Of a DNA stretch of 64,000 bases, positions 22,634-30,938 are shown piece after piece. Each line of letters starts with the position of its first letter. The stretch's first letter is position 1. The position numbers were made by a program, and so were the translations under genes. The notes beneath the pieces were generated by a model. It was not told the DNA's origin and searched no databases. It was given only the letters and a program-made list of their open reading frames with translations. The stretch is from Mailhella massiliensis (GTDB lineage: Bacteria; Desulfobacterota; Desulfovibrionia; Desulfovibrionales; Desulfovibrionaceae): NCBI RefSeq assembly GCF_900155525.1, contig NZ_LT706951.1:70129-134128 (forward strand). Reading direction: 5' to 3'.

Positions 22634-24680
22634 ACGAACGGACATTTTCCATGCGTCCAGCCGTGCGGTCTCTCTGGGGCGGTGTGGTGCGCCTCTTTCC
22701 CTCAATGAGGCGGAACGCAGCGTGGAGTTCACGGCGGCCACGGAACAGCCGGTGAATGTGTGGGACTGGGAGAAGTGGGACGTGGTGCCCGAGGTTCTGC
22801 GTATGGACGGCGTGCAGCTTCCGGCATCGGGGCAGGTTCCCCTGCTGGACACGCACGACGGCACGAGCGTGCAGAACGTGCTCGGCAGCTTCGGCGCCTT
22901 CCGCACGGAGGGCGGGCAGCTTGTGGGGCGCGCCACATTCTCCGGCGTGCAGGCCGGAGCGGATGCCTTCCGCCGTGTGGCGGAAGGGCACATTACCGAT
23001 GTTTCCGTGGGCTACGAGGTGCTGGCGTCCACCTGGGTGGAAAACGGCGCTACGGCCACGGTGGAAGGCGTGGAATACACGGGCCCCGTACGCGTGACCA
23101 CGGCATGGAAACTTTTTGAGGTATCGCTCTGCCCCGTAGGTGCGGACGACAGGGCAAAGGTGCGGGGAAACATCATCAAAACCGGAGGACATGACATGCC
23201 CAACAAACTGCCCGAACAGGAGAAGCGTTTCGACGCATCCGCCGCCAAGGAAAAGCTGACCGCCGCCGTTGCGGCGCTGAACGAGCTGGCGGCTTCTCTT
23301 TCGGAACCGGAAGAGGACAAGCCGGACGATGCCGTGGAAGACAATGCCGAACCTGCGGCCATACCGGAAAGCCCCGCGGGCGAAGGCGACGGCCGCAGCG
23401 CGGAAAACAGCTGCGATCCCGTGGAGGAAGAACGCGCCCGCATCATGGAAATCTCGGCCATGTGCCGCGCCCACAACATGCCCGCCAATATGGAGGAAGA
23501 GATGATCCGCAAGGGCTACAGTCTGGACAAGGCCCGCGCGGCCGTGCTTGCCCGCCTTGAAGGCAGAAGTTCCGCCGCCTTTGCCCGTGTGGATGTGGGC
23601 CGTACCGAACAGGAAAAGGTGCGCGAGGCCGTTTCCCACGGCCTGCTGCTGCGCTGCGGCGTGGCGGAATCGCGCATCAACGGCGGCAGGCCTGCGCCCG
23701 GAGCCCGCGAGTTCTCCGGCATGAGTATGCGCGAAGTGTGCCGTGAAATGCTTGTGAGAAGCGGCCGGCCCACGAGCGGCAACGTGGTGGAAATGGTGGG
23801 GCGTGCGCTCTCCACCACCGACCTGCCGAACCTTCTCACCGATACGGCCAACCGTGTGCTCATGGACGGCTGGGAATCGGCGGACAAGCAGTGGCAGGTA
23901 TGGTGCGGCCAGGACTCCGTTTCCGACTTCAAGGAACTTACGCTGCTGGACTTTGCGAGCGGCGACGACCTGGCTCTTATCCCCGAAGGCGGCGAATACC
24001 AGAACGGCCGTGCGGCCGAGCACGCGGAAAGCGTGAAGATTGAAACCTACGGCAAGATTTTCCCGCTCACCCGTCAGGCCATAGTGAACGACGACCTGGG
24101 CGCGTTTGCCCGCATTGCCCGCAACCACGGCGAAGCCGCCGCCCGCATGGTGAACCGCCTTGCCTGCCGCGTGCTCACCGCCAACCCGACCATGGGCGAC
24201 GGCAAGGCGCTTTTCCACAACGACCACGGAAACCTTGTGTCCTCCGGCGGCAACGTGCCCACCGTGGAATCCCTGGGCGCGGCCTTTCTGAAGATGCGCA
24301 CGCAGAAGGACCTTCTGGGCAATCGTGTTCAGATCCGTCCGCAGTTCTTCATTGCGCCGGCTGCGCTGGAAACCGGGGCGGAGGTCTTCTTCAACTCTCA
24401 GCTCATCGGCACGCAGGAAAAGCCCAACCAGGCGAACATCTACGCGGGCAGCGTGCTCACCCGTGTGTACGACGCGGAACTGGACGACGTTTCCGCCGCG
24501 GACTGGTATCTGGCCGGCCCCAAGGGCAAGACGGTGACCATCTTCACCCTGAACGGCGCAACGGCTCCCTACCTGGAATACAAGGAAGGCTGGCGTGTGG
24601 ACGGCGTGGAATACAAGGTGCGCCTTGATGTGGCCGCCAAGGCCGTGGCCTGGCAGGGGCTGTGCAAGTCCGCAGGCTAG
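22623..24680 (+). CDS. Prohead protease / major capsid protein fusion
   Basis: 685 aa. Residues ~1-195 are a caudovirus prohead protease (PLLDTHDG with catalytic His, VGRATFSGVQAGADAF, GHITDVSVGYEV with Ser). A charged scaffold-like stretch with PEEDKPDDAVEDNAEP follows (~225-275). From ~350 on is the major capsid domain (SVSDFKELTLLDFASGDDLALIPEGGEY, FPLTRQAIVNDDLGAF). One polypeptide thus supplies protease, scaffold and coat and must be self-cleaved. ATG 22623 has SD ggaga. Confidence 0.88.
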   Translation: MPNKRTDIFHASSRAVSLGRCGAPLSLNEAERSVEFTAATEQPVNVWDWEKWDVVPEVLRMDGVQLPASGQVPLLDTHDGTSVQNVLGSFGAFRTEGGQLVGRATFSGVQAGADAFRRVAEGHITDVSVGYEVLASTWVENGATATVEGVEYTGPVRVTTAWKLFEVSLCPVGADDRAKVRGNIIKTGGHDMPNKLPEQEKRFDASAAKEKLTAAVAALNELAASLSEPEEDKPDDAVEDNAEPAAIPESPAGEGDGRSAENSCDPVEEERARIMEISAMCRAHNMPANMEEEMIRKGYSLDKARAAVLARLEGRSSAAFARVDVGRTEQEKVREAVSHGLLLRCGVAESRINGGRPAPGAREFSGMSMREVCREMLVRSGRPTSGNVVEMVGRALSTTDLPNLLTDTANRVLMDGWESADKQWQVWCGQDSVSDFKELTLLDFASGDDLALIPEGGEYQNGRAAEHAESVKIETYGKIFPLTRQAIVNDDLGAFARIARNHGEAAARMVNRLACRVLTANPTMGDGKALFHNDHGNLVSSGGNVPTVESLGAAFLKMRTQKDLLGNRVQIRPQFFIAPAALETGAEVFFNSQLIGTQEKPNQANIYAGSVLTRVYDAELDDVSAADWYLAGPKGKTVTIFTLNGATAPYLEYKEGWRVDGVEYKVRLDVAAKAVAWQGLCKSAG

Positions 24681-24856
24681 AGCAGGAACGGCTCCCGCAT
24701 CCTGTCTTCAGACGGATGCGGCGCGAACAAGGAGCAGGCGGAATTCACTTCCGCCGTCAGCAATGAGTGAGACGTGCAAGTTTCGTAACCGTACGGTGTG
24801 TCCGTCAGTAACAGGAACAAGCAATACTTATCCTCCTGAAGGAAAGGAGAGAGAAC

Positions 24857-25210
24857 ATGCAGAACAAGATTCAGGGAACCCACCTCATGAGCTACGCGCC
24901 TTCTTCCGATCCTGTGAAGGGCGGCAGCTTGGTGAAACTGGGGGACTCCCTTTACGGCGTGGCGGTGAATGACCTTGCCGTGAATGAAACCGGCATTGTG
25001 GATACGGACGGCGTTTTCGAGCTTCCCAAGGCTGCGGGCGCCGTTACCCAGGGCGCGCCGCTGTATGTCGACGGCGACGGCAAGGTGACGGCCACGGCAA
25101 CGGACAAGGCCTATTGCGGCCGGGCCTTTGCTGCTGCCGGAAGTTCGGATGCCACGGTCAAGGTCATGCTGAACTTCGGCATGGACCCTTCGGCCTACAA
25201 CGCGGGCTAG
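24857..25210 (+). CDS. Capsid decoration (cement) protein, DUF2190-like
   Basis: 117 aa, beta-rich (VKLGDSLYGVAVNDLAVNETG, QGAPLYVDGDGKVTATATD, KVMLNF), typical of head-stabilising proteins after the coat gene. SD aggaaaggagag precedes. A 7-bp hairpin (ggcggaa/ttccgcc) near 24737-24755 lies in the preceding 176-bp gap. Confidence 0.75.
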   Translation: MQNKIQGTHLMSYAPSSDPVKGGSLVKLGDSLYGVAVNDLAVNETGIVDTDGVFELPKAAGAVTQGAPLYVDGDGKVTATATDKAYCGRAFAAAGSSDATVKVMLNFGMDPSAYNAG

Positions 25211-25214
25211 TCGT

Positions 25215-25760
25215 ATGGGCTGCTTTGAAAAGGCCCATACCTTCGTGGCGCGCATGGAGGGCGGCTTTGTGGACGACCCCGCCGACCCCGGCGGAACCAC
25301 GAACTACGGCGTATCCCTGCGCTTTCTCAAGACTCAGGGCCTTGAAGTCGGGGATATCGACGGCGACGGCGACATAGATGCCGACGATATCCGGGCGCTT
25401 ACGCCGGAGCGTGCGGCGGGAGTGCTCCGCCGTTCGTTCTGGGATGTGTTTCCGCTGGATAATGTGCCGGACCCGCTGGCCCTGGCCGTGTACGACACGG
25501 CCGTGAACATGGGGGTGGGGCAGGCCAAGAGGCTGACGCAGAAGGCTCTTTCCGTAGATGCGGACGGCCGCTGGGGCCCGCTGACCTGGGCGGCCATAAA
25601 GGCCTGTTCTGATCCCAGGGCAACGGCTCTTACTCTGGTGGGGCTCCGCAGTTGTCGATATGCCGGGCTCATCGTCAAAAATCCAGACCTGAGGAAGTTT
25701 GTCCGGGGCTGGGAAAACCGCATAAAGGCGCTGGAAAAGGAAATAAGGAGTGCGGCATGA
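25215..25760 (+). CDS. Endolysin, GH108 N-acetylmuramidase with a calcium-loop insert
   Basis: 181 aa. N-terminal ARMEGGFVDDPADPGGTTNYGVS carries the catalytic Glu (EGG). The C-terminal half (AVNMGVGQAKRLTQKAL...DGRWGPLTWAAI) is the peptidoglycan-binding part of this family. An insert DIDGDGDIDADDI (~54-66) has the spacing of an EF-hand/dockerin Ca2+ loop. It digests the wall at lysis. Confidence 0.88.
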   Translation: MGCFEKAHTFVARMEGGFVDDPADPGGTTNYGVSLRFLKTQGLEVGDIDGDGDIDADDIRALTPERAAGVLRRSFWDVFPLDNVPDPLALAVYDTAVNMGVGQAKRLTQKALSVDADGRWGPLTWAAIKACSDPRATALTLVGLRSCRYAGLIVKNPDLRKFVRGWENRIKALEKEIRSAA

Positions 25761-26077
25761 AAGTGCTTTTTCTGGTGGGGCCCATGCTGCTTTTGTCCGC
25801 AGCCGGAGCTGTGGCGGCGGAAGCTGCGGAAGCGGTTCCGCCCGGTGCGGATATGGCGGCGGAACTGATCGCCTGCCTGCCGGATTCCTGGAGCGGGTGG
25901 GTGACTCTGGCGGTAACGGTGTGCGCGGCGGTTTCGGCGGTGTGGAGCCGCCCGGCCGATGATGCCGGTGTCGCGGTCCGCATCCTGTATGCCGTGGTGA
26001 ACGCCGTGGGGTTCAATGCGGGCAAGGCGCAGAACGCCGACGATGCGGCGGCGAAAGCACGGAAGATCCGGGCGTGA
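25757..26077 (+). CDS. Small membrane protein of the lysis cluster
   Basis: 106 aa with an N-terminal signal-like helix (VLFLVGPMLLLSAAGAVAAEA) and a second hydrophobic stretch (GWVTLAVTVCAAVSAVW, ~46-64). ATGA overlap with endolysin. It may be a holin, an antiholin or an accessory. Confidence 0.6.
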   Translation: MKVLFLVGPMLLLSAAGAVAAEAAEAVPPGADMAAELIACLPDSWSGWVTLAVTVCAAVSAVWSRPADDAGVAVRILYAVVNAVGFNAGKAQNADDAAAKARKIRA

Positions 26078-26277
26078 GCCGTGTTTCGGAAATCCTTTAC
26101 CTTCTGCTCTCCCTTGGGGTGCGCCTTCTCGAACGGCTGGACGCAAAGAAGGCTGCGGAGTTTCGCGCTGCTGTGCTGGCTGATCCTGCCGGTGAGTGGG
26201 TGCGCCTCATGGGTGGGGCGGACAGAAGGGGAAGTTCTGGAACAGGCTCCGACAACGCCGGGGGCGCTGGTCACTGA
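26074..26277 (+). CDS. Small protein overlapping a lipoprotein frame (Rz-like arrangement)
   Basis: 67 aa from GTG 26074, with an N-terminal hydrophobic helix (VSEILYLLLSLGVRLLERL). It overlaps a different-frame lipoprotein gene by nearly its whole length. The layout recalls spanin pairs, though sizes do not match typical Rz. Confidence 0.4.
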   Translation: MSRVSEILYLLLSLGVRLLERLDAKKAAEFRAAVLADPAGEWVRLMGGADRRGSSGTGSDNAGGAGH

Positions 26278-26401
26278 AGGCTGGTCCTACGTTCACGGCG
26301 GAAGGGAAGTGGCGGAAGAAGGCACATGGGTTCACCTGCCCGCAGGGGAAGCGGGAAACCTCCTTTTGTGGGTGAAGCAGGCGGAGGAGAAATGCCGATG
26401 A
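26081..26401 (+). CDS. Lipoprotein in the lysis cluster, possible outer-membrane spanin
   Basis: Up to 106 aa from GTG 26081. A signal sequence (RRLRSFALLCWLILPVSGC) ends in a lipobox VSGC at ~40. The mature part is short (~66 aa). The start codon is uncertain. Outer-membrane fusion at lysis is an inference from location. Confidence 0.5.
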   Translation: MFRKSFTFCSPLGCAFSNGWTQRRLRSFALLCWLILPVSGCASWVGRTEGEVLEQAPTTPGALVTEGWSYVHGGREVAEEGTWVHLPAGEAGNLLLWVKQAEEKCR

Positions 26402-26853
26402 ACGACCTGGGAAACGAATCCCGCCATGCCGCCGAGTATCTGGACTGGTTCCGGGGGATATGGCCGCTGGCGCTTCTGGCCGGTGTGCTGGCCTTCCTTG
26501 TGGCGGCCGGGCACATCAAGCGCAGCTACCGCCAGCGCAGCCGCGGGCAGATTATCGGTAACATGCTCTGGTCTGCGCTGGTGACGGGCTTCCTGGCGCT
26601 GGGAGCGGTGGCCCTGCTGCCGCTGGTGGCTCCCGAACCGACCAGAGGCATGGAAATAGGCGTGGTCATCTTTGTCTGCGTGTTCGGCGTCAAGGGCATG
26701 GATGTGGTGCTTCGCCGGTTCATGGGTCTGTCGGTGGTGGATCTCATGGACCCGGCGGACATCAACGACATCCGCCGGGGAATGTCTCCCCGTCAGCAGG
26801 AGGAGCACGCCCGGAACTGCCCCTTCCGCTGTGAAGACTGCGGGGGGAAGTGA
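26392..26853 (+). CDS. Putative holin-like membrane protein
   Basis: 153 aa with about three membrane helices (IWPLALLAGVLAFLVAAGHI, MLWSALVTGFLALGAVALLPL, IGVVIFVCVFGVKGMDV) and a Cys-rich tail (CPFRCEDCGG). SD ggaggag precedes ATG 26392. It probably makes or regulates lysis pores. Confidence 0.55.
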   Translation: MPMNDLGNESRHAAEYLDWFRGIWPLALLAGVLAFLVAAGHIKRSYRQRSRGQIIGNMLWSALVTGFLALGAVALLPLVAPEPTRGMEIGVVIFVCVFGVKGMDVVLRRFMGLSVVDLMDPADINDIRRGMSPRQQEEHARNCPFRCEDCGGK

Positions 26854-27560
26854 TGGCTTTGAAGGCTGGGCCGGTGAGAGAACACCGGGGGCATTATAAA
26901 CGAAGGCTTGTCACCATCCGTGCCGCGCGGGATGTGAACCTGAACATGGATCTGTACCTGAACGAGGAGCTTTCAGGCCGGTCACTCAGCCTGAAGGCGA
27001 AGGACCTTGCCGCCGTTCAGGCCAATGCGGTGAACACGTCTCTGACGTTCATGCAGAAAAAGATGCTGGCCCTGCTGACAGGCCGGTACGCGGTTTCCCG
27101 GAAGTTCTTTTCCCGCTGGTTTTATCGGCGCAGGGCCGATGCCAGAAAAGGCAGGGTTACAGGCATTCTTCGGGCGGATGGCCCGAGAAGTGTTCCCATA
27201 GAGGATTTTCCTCATGAGGTGAAAGGGCCGACCTATACCAGAAGGGGAAAACTGAAGAAGCGCGGCGGACTGTATGTGAAAATCAGGCGTGACGAAGGCG
27301 TGAAGCTTGTTGCGGGCGCGTTCGGCTGGTCTCCGCACGGAGGAGATATGTATTTCGCGCGGAAAGGCAAAAAGCGTCTGCCCATCGAACGCAAGTTTAC
27401 CACCTCCGGTTTGGGATACCTGGCCGACGAAACCTGCGGAAAAGGGCAGGAAGGCCGGGGGATACACGCGGAAACCGTGGCCTACATGCGGAATGAGCTG
27501 ACGCGCCAGCTCGACAACCGCCTGGCCAAAATAGCCGCCCGGATGAAGGCAAAGGGCTGA
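26853..27560 (+). CDS. Minor tail protein Z-like / neck protein
   Basis: 235 aa, strongly basic. LPIERKFTTSGLGYLAD and the position before FII- and U-like genes fit lambda gpZ-type tail terminator or neck proteins. The SD is the ggggggaag run before ATG 26853. Confidence 0.55.
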   Translation: MALKAGPVREHRGHYKRRLVTIRAARDVNLNMDLYLNEELSGRSLSLKAKDLAAVQANAVNTSLTFMQKKMLALLTGRYAVSRKFFSRWFYRRRADARKGRVTGILRADGPRSVPIEDFPHEVKGPTYTRRGKLKKRGGLYVKIRRDEGVKLVAGAFGWSPHGGDMYFARKGKKRLPIERKFTTSGLGYLADETCGKGQEGRGIHAETVAYMRNELTRQLDNRLAKIAARMKAKG

Positions 27561-27561
27561 C

Positions 27562-27900
27562 ATGAACATTCTGGACAGACTGGATGCAGACATGAACGCC
27601 GTGTTCTCCCAGGAAGACGGCATAACGGAAGCCTGCGTTGTGGAGAACGTGGCCCTGCGCTGCTTTTACGAATACCCCACGGAAGACGCTCAGCCCGGTT
27701 CCGCGCGGCTGGCCACGCCGGTGCGGGCTCCGTATGCCACGCTGCTGGCTTCGGAGGTGAAAGCGAAGCTCGGCCGCAAGCTGAAACGCGGGGATGTGCT
27801 CACCGTTCGCGGCAAGGCGTTCCGCATCGAGGTCATCCGGCCCGACGGCATAGGGGGCCTTGTGTGCAAGCTGAAGCGGCAGGAGCCGGGCAATGATTGA
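27562..27900 (+). CDS. Head-tail joining protein, lambda FII-like
   Basis: 112 aa, beta-rich with GRKLKRGDVLTVRGKAFRIEVIRPDGIGG. Such small proteins complete the neck. It overlaps the next gene by 8 nt. Assigned mainly by size, fold pattern and order. Confidence 0.5.
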   Translation: MNILDRLDADMNAVFSQEDGITEACVVENVALRCFYEYPTEDAQPGSARLATPVRAPYATLLASEVKAKLGRKLKRGDVLTVRGKAFRIEVIRPDGIGGLVCKLKRQEPGND

Positions 27901-28498
27901 TATCATGGGCAGCTTGCCGGCGCATCCGCGCACGGCGCTTCGTCAGGCCGTGGGCGCGCTCATTGAGGCGGCGGGCTTTTCCGGCCGCGTGTACCTGAAC
28001 CCGGAAGAGCCCTGGGATGCTCCCTCGTTCCCCAGTGTGGGCGTGTACATCGTCAGCGAGAACAGGCCGGAAGTGGACCTTTCTCCCGTGCCGGACAGCC
28101 GTGAGGTCACGCTTGCCGTGGACATTCTGGAAGCCGTGCGTGGCAACCGCCTGCCCCTCGATGACCGTATCGAAGCGCTGGAACTTGCCGTGGACAGGGC
28201 GCTTTCCTTTGAGGCTGTGGACGGAGAATACACGGCCCGCGGCGGCCTGCTGGAAGACTTTGAATACTCCGGCATGGAGCTCGGCAAGGCCGACAACGGA
28301 GAAATCACCGTTGCCTGCCTCACGCTCACCTATACGGCGGTTTATCGTATGCCGCCGCAGAAGGGGAGCGTGGACCTGTTCCGTACCGGATATGTGGAAT
28401 GGGACCTTGCGGACGGCGCAGGCAAGCCCGACGGCCGCAAAGAGGCAACGGACATCATCACCCTTCCGCAGGATGGGGACGAAAGCAAAGGAGAATGA
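27893..28498 (+). CDS. Tail terminator, lambda gpU-like
   Basis: 201 aa. FPSVGVYIVSENRPEV, REVTLAVDILEAV and LDDRIEALELAVDRAL follow the gpU pattern. It probably caps tail growth before head joining. Confidence 0.55.
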   Translation: MIDIMGSLPAHPRTALRQAVGALIEAAGFSGRVYLNPEEPWDAPSFPSVGVYIVSENRPEVDLSPVPDSREVTLAVDILEAVRGNRLPLDDRIEALELAVDRALSFEAVDGEYTARGGLLEDFEYSGMELGKADNGEITVACLTLTYTAVYRMPPQKGSVDLFRTGYVEWDLADGAGKPDGRKEATDIITLPQDGDESKGE

Positions 28499-28499
28499 C

Positions 28500-28676
28500 A
28501 TGCAGCGCGAACAGATGTTTGTGAAGCCTGCATCCGGCCGCGTGGTGCGCGACCCGTCCACCGGCCTGCCGCTTCCTGAAGGCGGCGCCGTTGTGGAAAA
28601 AACGCAGTTCTGGCTGCGGCGTCTCAGGGAAGGCGACGTGGAGAAAATCCACCCCGAAAGCAAGGAGACGGAATAA
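28500..28676 (+). CDS. DUF2635 small tail protein (Mu gp38-like)
   Basis: 58 aa: MFVKPASGRVVRDPSTGLPL, then FWLRRLREGDV, the DUF2635 signature found just before Mu-like sheath genes. It marks the joint between lambda-like neck and Mu-like tail genes. Stop and the next start overlap (TAATGG). Confidence 0.75.
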   Translation: MQREQMFVKPASGRVVRDPSTGLPLPEGGAVVEKTQFWLRRLREGDVEKIHPESKETE

Positions 28677-30148
28677 TGGCCATATCGTTCAATGAAGTGC
28701 CGCAGGGCATTCTTGTGCCCGGCGCCTATGTCGAGTTCGACAACAGCCAGGCCATGCAGGGCGCAAGCCTCATGGACTACACGGCGCTCATCTGCGCCCA
28801 GATGCTGGAAGGCGGAAAGGCGGAGCCGCTCAAGGCCTACAGCGTGACCGGCGCAGAGCGTGCGGCGGAACTTTTCGGCCGCGGCTCCCAGGCTCACCTC
28901 ATGGCCCGGGCCTTTTTTGAAAACAACGGCTATACGAGCCTACGCATGATAGGCGTGGAAGACGGGGAAGAGCTGACCAAAGCCACCGGCTCCATATCCG
29001 TGAAAGGCACGGCCACGCTGGGCGCGCCCATCTATCTGTATATCGCGGGGCAGGCGGTGTCCGTACCCTGCGCAACGGGAACGGAAGCGGCGGCGCTGGC
29101 CACGGCCATGGCTGCGGCCATCAATGCGGAAGCGGACCTTCCCGTAACGGCACAGGCAAGCGATACCACGGTTACGCTCACGGCCAGAAACGGCGGCACT
29201 CTGGGCAACGACATAGACATCCGCCCGGCCTACTACAACGAAACCATGCCCGAAGGCATCGAGCTGACCGTTACGGCCATGAGCAAGGGCGCCGGCCAGC
29301 CCGATGTGGAAGAGCTCATCGCCGCCTGGGGCGATACCTGGTACCACGTCGTAGTCTGGCCGTGGAACGACCGCGGCAGCCTGCGCACGCTGGAAGCCGA
29401 GCTGGAAGACCGCTGGGGTCCCCTGCGCCATATCGACGGCGTGGCCATCACCTCCAAGGCGGGCACGTTTTCCGAGCTTCAGGATTTCGGCAGCGGGGAA
29501 GACAAGGGCAACTACGCGCATATCTCCATTGTGGAAGCCTGCAAAACGCCCACGCTTCCGGCGGTGCGCGCTGCGGCCGTGGCGGCTCTGGTGGCCTACT
29601 ACGGCAACAACGACCCCGCGCGTCCGTTCCAGACGCTGACCATTTCCGGCGACCTTGCTCCGGCACAGGAAGACCGGCTTACCCTTGAAGAACGCAACCT
29701 GCTGCTGAAGGCGGGCATAGCCACCACGGTGACCGATGCGGGCGGCAACGTGACCATTGAGCGCATGGTGACCAACTACCTTGCCACGTCCTCCGGCGCG
29801 GCCGATACCAGCTATCAGGACGTGAATACGCTGCTCACGCTCTCGTATCTCCGGTATGACTTCCGTTCCCGCATCCTGCGCAAGTATCCCCGCCACAAGC
29901 TGGCCGGCGACACGGAAACCATAGCGCCCGGCCAGGCGGTCATGACTCCGAAAATCGGCCGTGCCGAGGCCGTGGCGGCCTTCCAGGACTGGCAGGAACT
30001 CGGCCTTGTGGAAGACATGGCCAAGTTCAAGGCAGGCCTTGTGTGTGAGCGCAATGCCGCAGACGTGAACCGCCTGGACTGGCTCATCACTCCCGATCTC
30101 GTCAACCAGTTCCGCGTGGCCGCGGTGCAGATTCAGTTCCGGCTGTAA
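28676..30148 (+). CDS. Tail sheath protein, Mu gpL family
   Basis: 490 aa. Start MAISFNEVPQGILVPGAYVE and the segments ARAFFENNGYTSLRMIGV, VVVWPWNDRGSLRTLEAELEDR and SYLRYDFRSRILRKYPRHKL are typical of Mu-type sheaths. It forms the contractile outer tube, so the virion is a myovirus. Confidence 0.93.
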   Translation: MAISFNEVPQGILVPGAYVEFDNSQAMQGASLMDYTALICAQMLEGGKAEPLKAYSVTGAERAAELFGRGSQAHLMARAFFENNGYTSLRMIGVEDGEELTKATGSISVKGTATLGAPIYLYIAGQAVSVPCATGTEAAALATAMAAAINAEADLPVTAQASDTTVTLTARNGGTLGNDIDIRPAYYNETMPEGIELTVTAMSKGAGQPDVEELIAAWGDTWYHVVVWPWNDRGSLRTLEAELEDRWGPLRHIDGVAITSKAGTFSELQDFGSGEDKGNYAHISIVEACKTPTLPAVRAAAVAALVAYYGNNDPARPFQTLTISGDLAPAQEDRLTLEERNLLLKAGIATTVTDAGGNVTIERMVTNYLATSSGAADTSYQDVNTLLTLSYLRYDFRSRILRKYPRHKLAGDTETIAPGQAVMTPKIGRAEAVAAFQDWQELGLVEDMAKFKAGLVCERNAADVNRLDWLITPDLVNQFRVAAVQIQFRL

Positions 30149-30160
30149 AGGAGCATCATC

Positions 30161-30532
30161 ATGGCAATAGGCAATCGCCGTGCGGGCCGCATTTCCTTCA
30201 AGGTGGACGGTACGCTTTACGAGGCAAAGGGCAATTTTTCGTACAATCTGGGGCTGGATGTCCGTGCAGCCATCATCGGGGCCGACGGTGTGCACGGCTA
30301 CAAGGAAACGCCGCAGGTGGCCTACATAGAGGGCGCCGTAACCGACAGAGAAGACCTTGATCTGGAAGCTCTTGTCGGTGCGGATGAATGCACCGTCACG
30401 CTGGAGCTCAACAACGGCAAGATCATCACGCTTTCCCGCGCGTGGTTCGCGGGCGACGGTACGGCGTCCACCGAAGAAGCGGAAATCCCCGTGCGTTTTG
30501 AATCCAAGAACCGCGCTCAGGAGGTGAAGTGA
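30161..30532 (+). CDS. Tail tube protein, Mu gpM family
   Basis: 123 aa, beta-barrel tube protein (GRISFKVDGTLYEAKGNFSY, ADECTVTLELNNGKIITLSRAWFAG). It builds the inner tube. SD aaaggag precedes ATG 30161. Confidence 0.88.
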   Translation: MAIGNRRAGRISFKVDGTLYEAKGNFSYNLGLDVRAAIIGADGVHGYKETPQVAYIEGAVTDREDLDLEALVGADECTVTLELNNGKIITLSRAWFAGDGTASTEEAEIPVRFESKNRAQEVK

Positions 30533-30807
30533 TGAACGATGTTGTCCCCGTCACCGTCACGCTGAACTATCCCGTGCAGTTCGGGGACGAACTCATTACG
30601 GAACTGAAGTTCACCCGCCGCGTGCGCCTTTCGGACATGGCCGATACCTCGGCCGGGGCCCTGACCATGGGCGATATGGCCCGCATCATAGGCAGGCTTA
30701 CCGGGCAGGACAGGCAGGTCATCATGCGCCTGGAAGGGGACGACATAGCCCGCGTCATGGAGGCGGCCACGCCTTTTTTAGGGAATGGCCGGACGACTGG
30801 CGCATAG
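30532..30807 (+). CDS. Tail assembly chaperone (Mu gp41-like), unshifted product
   Basis: 91 aa (VTLNYPVQFGDELITELKFTRRVRLSDM...), the gp41 pattern. It keeps the tape measure in extended form during tail assembly. Near its end it carries the slippery heptamer T TTT TTA. Confidence 0.85.
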   Translation: MNDVVPVTVTLNYPVQFGDELITELKFTRRVRLSDMADTSAGALTMGDMARIIGRLTGQDRQVIMRLEGDDIARVMEAATPFLGNGRTTGA

Positions 30808-30938
30808 CCGCAGGCTTTCTTCTGGCGGAGTGCCATACACCGCCGAGTGAGATCATGGCCATGACCGGCCCGGAACTCAAGTTCTGGGCCGGATGCCTGG
30901 CCGCATACGGAAAAGAGAAGAACCATGGCAAAGAATAA
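30532..30938 (+). CDS. Tail assembly chaperone extended by programmed -1 frameshift (gp41/42-like)
   Basis: The zero frame reads ACG CCT TTT TTA GGG over the heptamer 30774-30780. Slipping back one base opens a frame to TAA 30936-30938 that adds REWPDDWRIAAGFLLAEC and a following MTGPELKFWAGCLAAYGK stretch. This gives ~135 aa, in the way of lambda G/GT and Mu gp41/42. The extension has no start codon of its own. Confidence 0.85.

Noticed and set aside
20876-22993. Long open frame (705 codons) on the minus strand opposite the portal gene
   Set aside because: High-GC third positions open antisense frames. The plus strand has clear portal and capsid proteins, and the minus product is low-complexity and matches nothing. 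The same holds for 8241-10241, 10488-12044, 12625-14487, 22590-24227 and 57989-60667 minus, and for 2772-3890, 51046-53196 and 53695-54690 plus.
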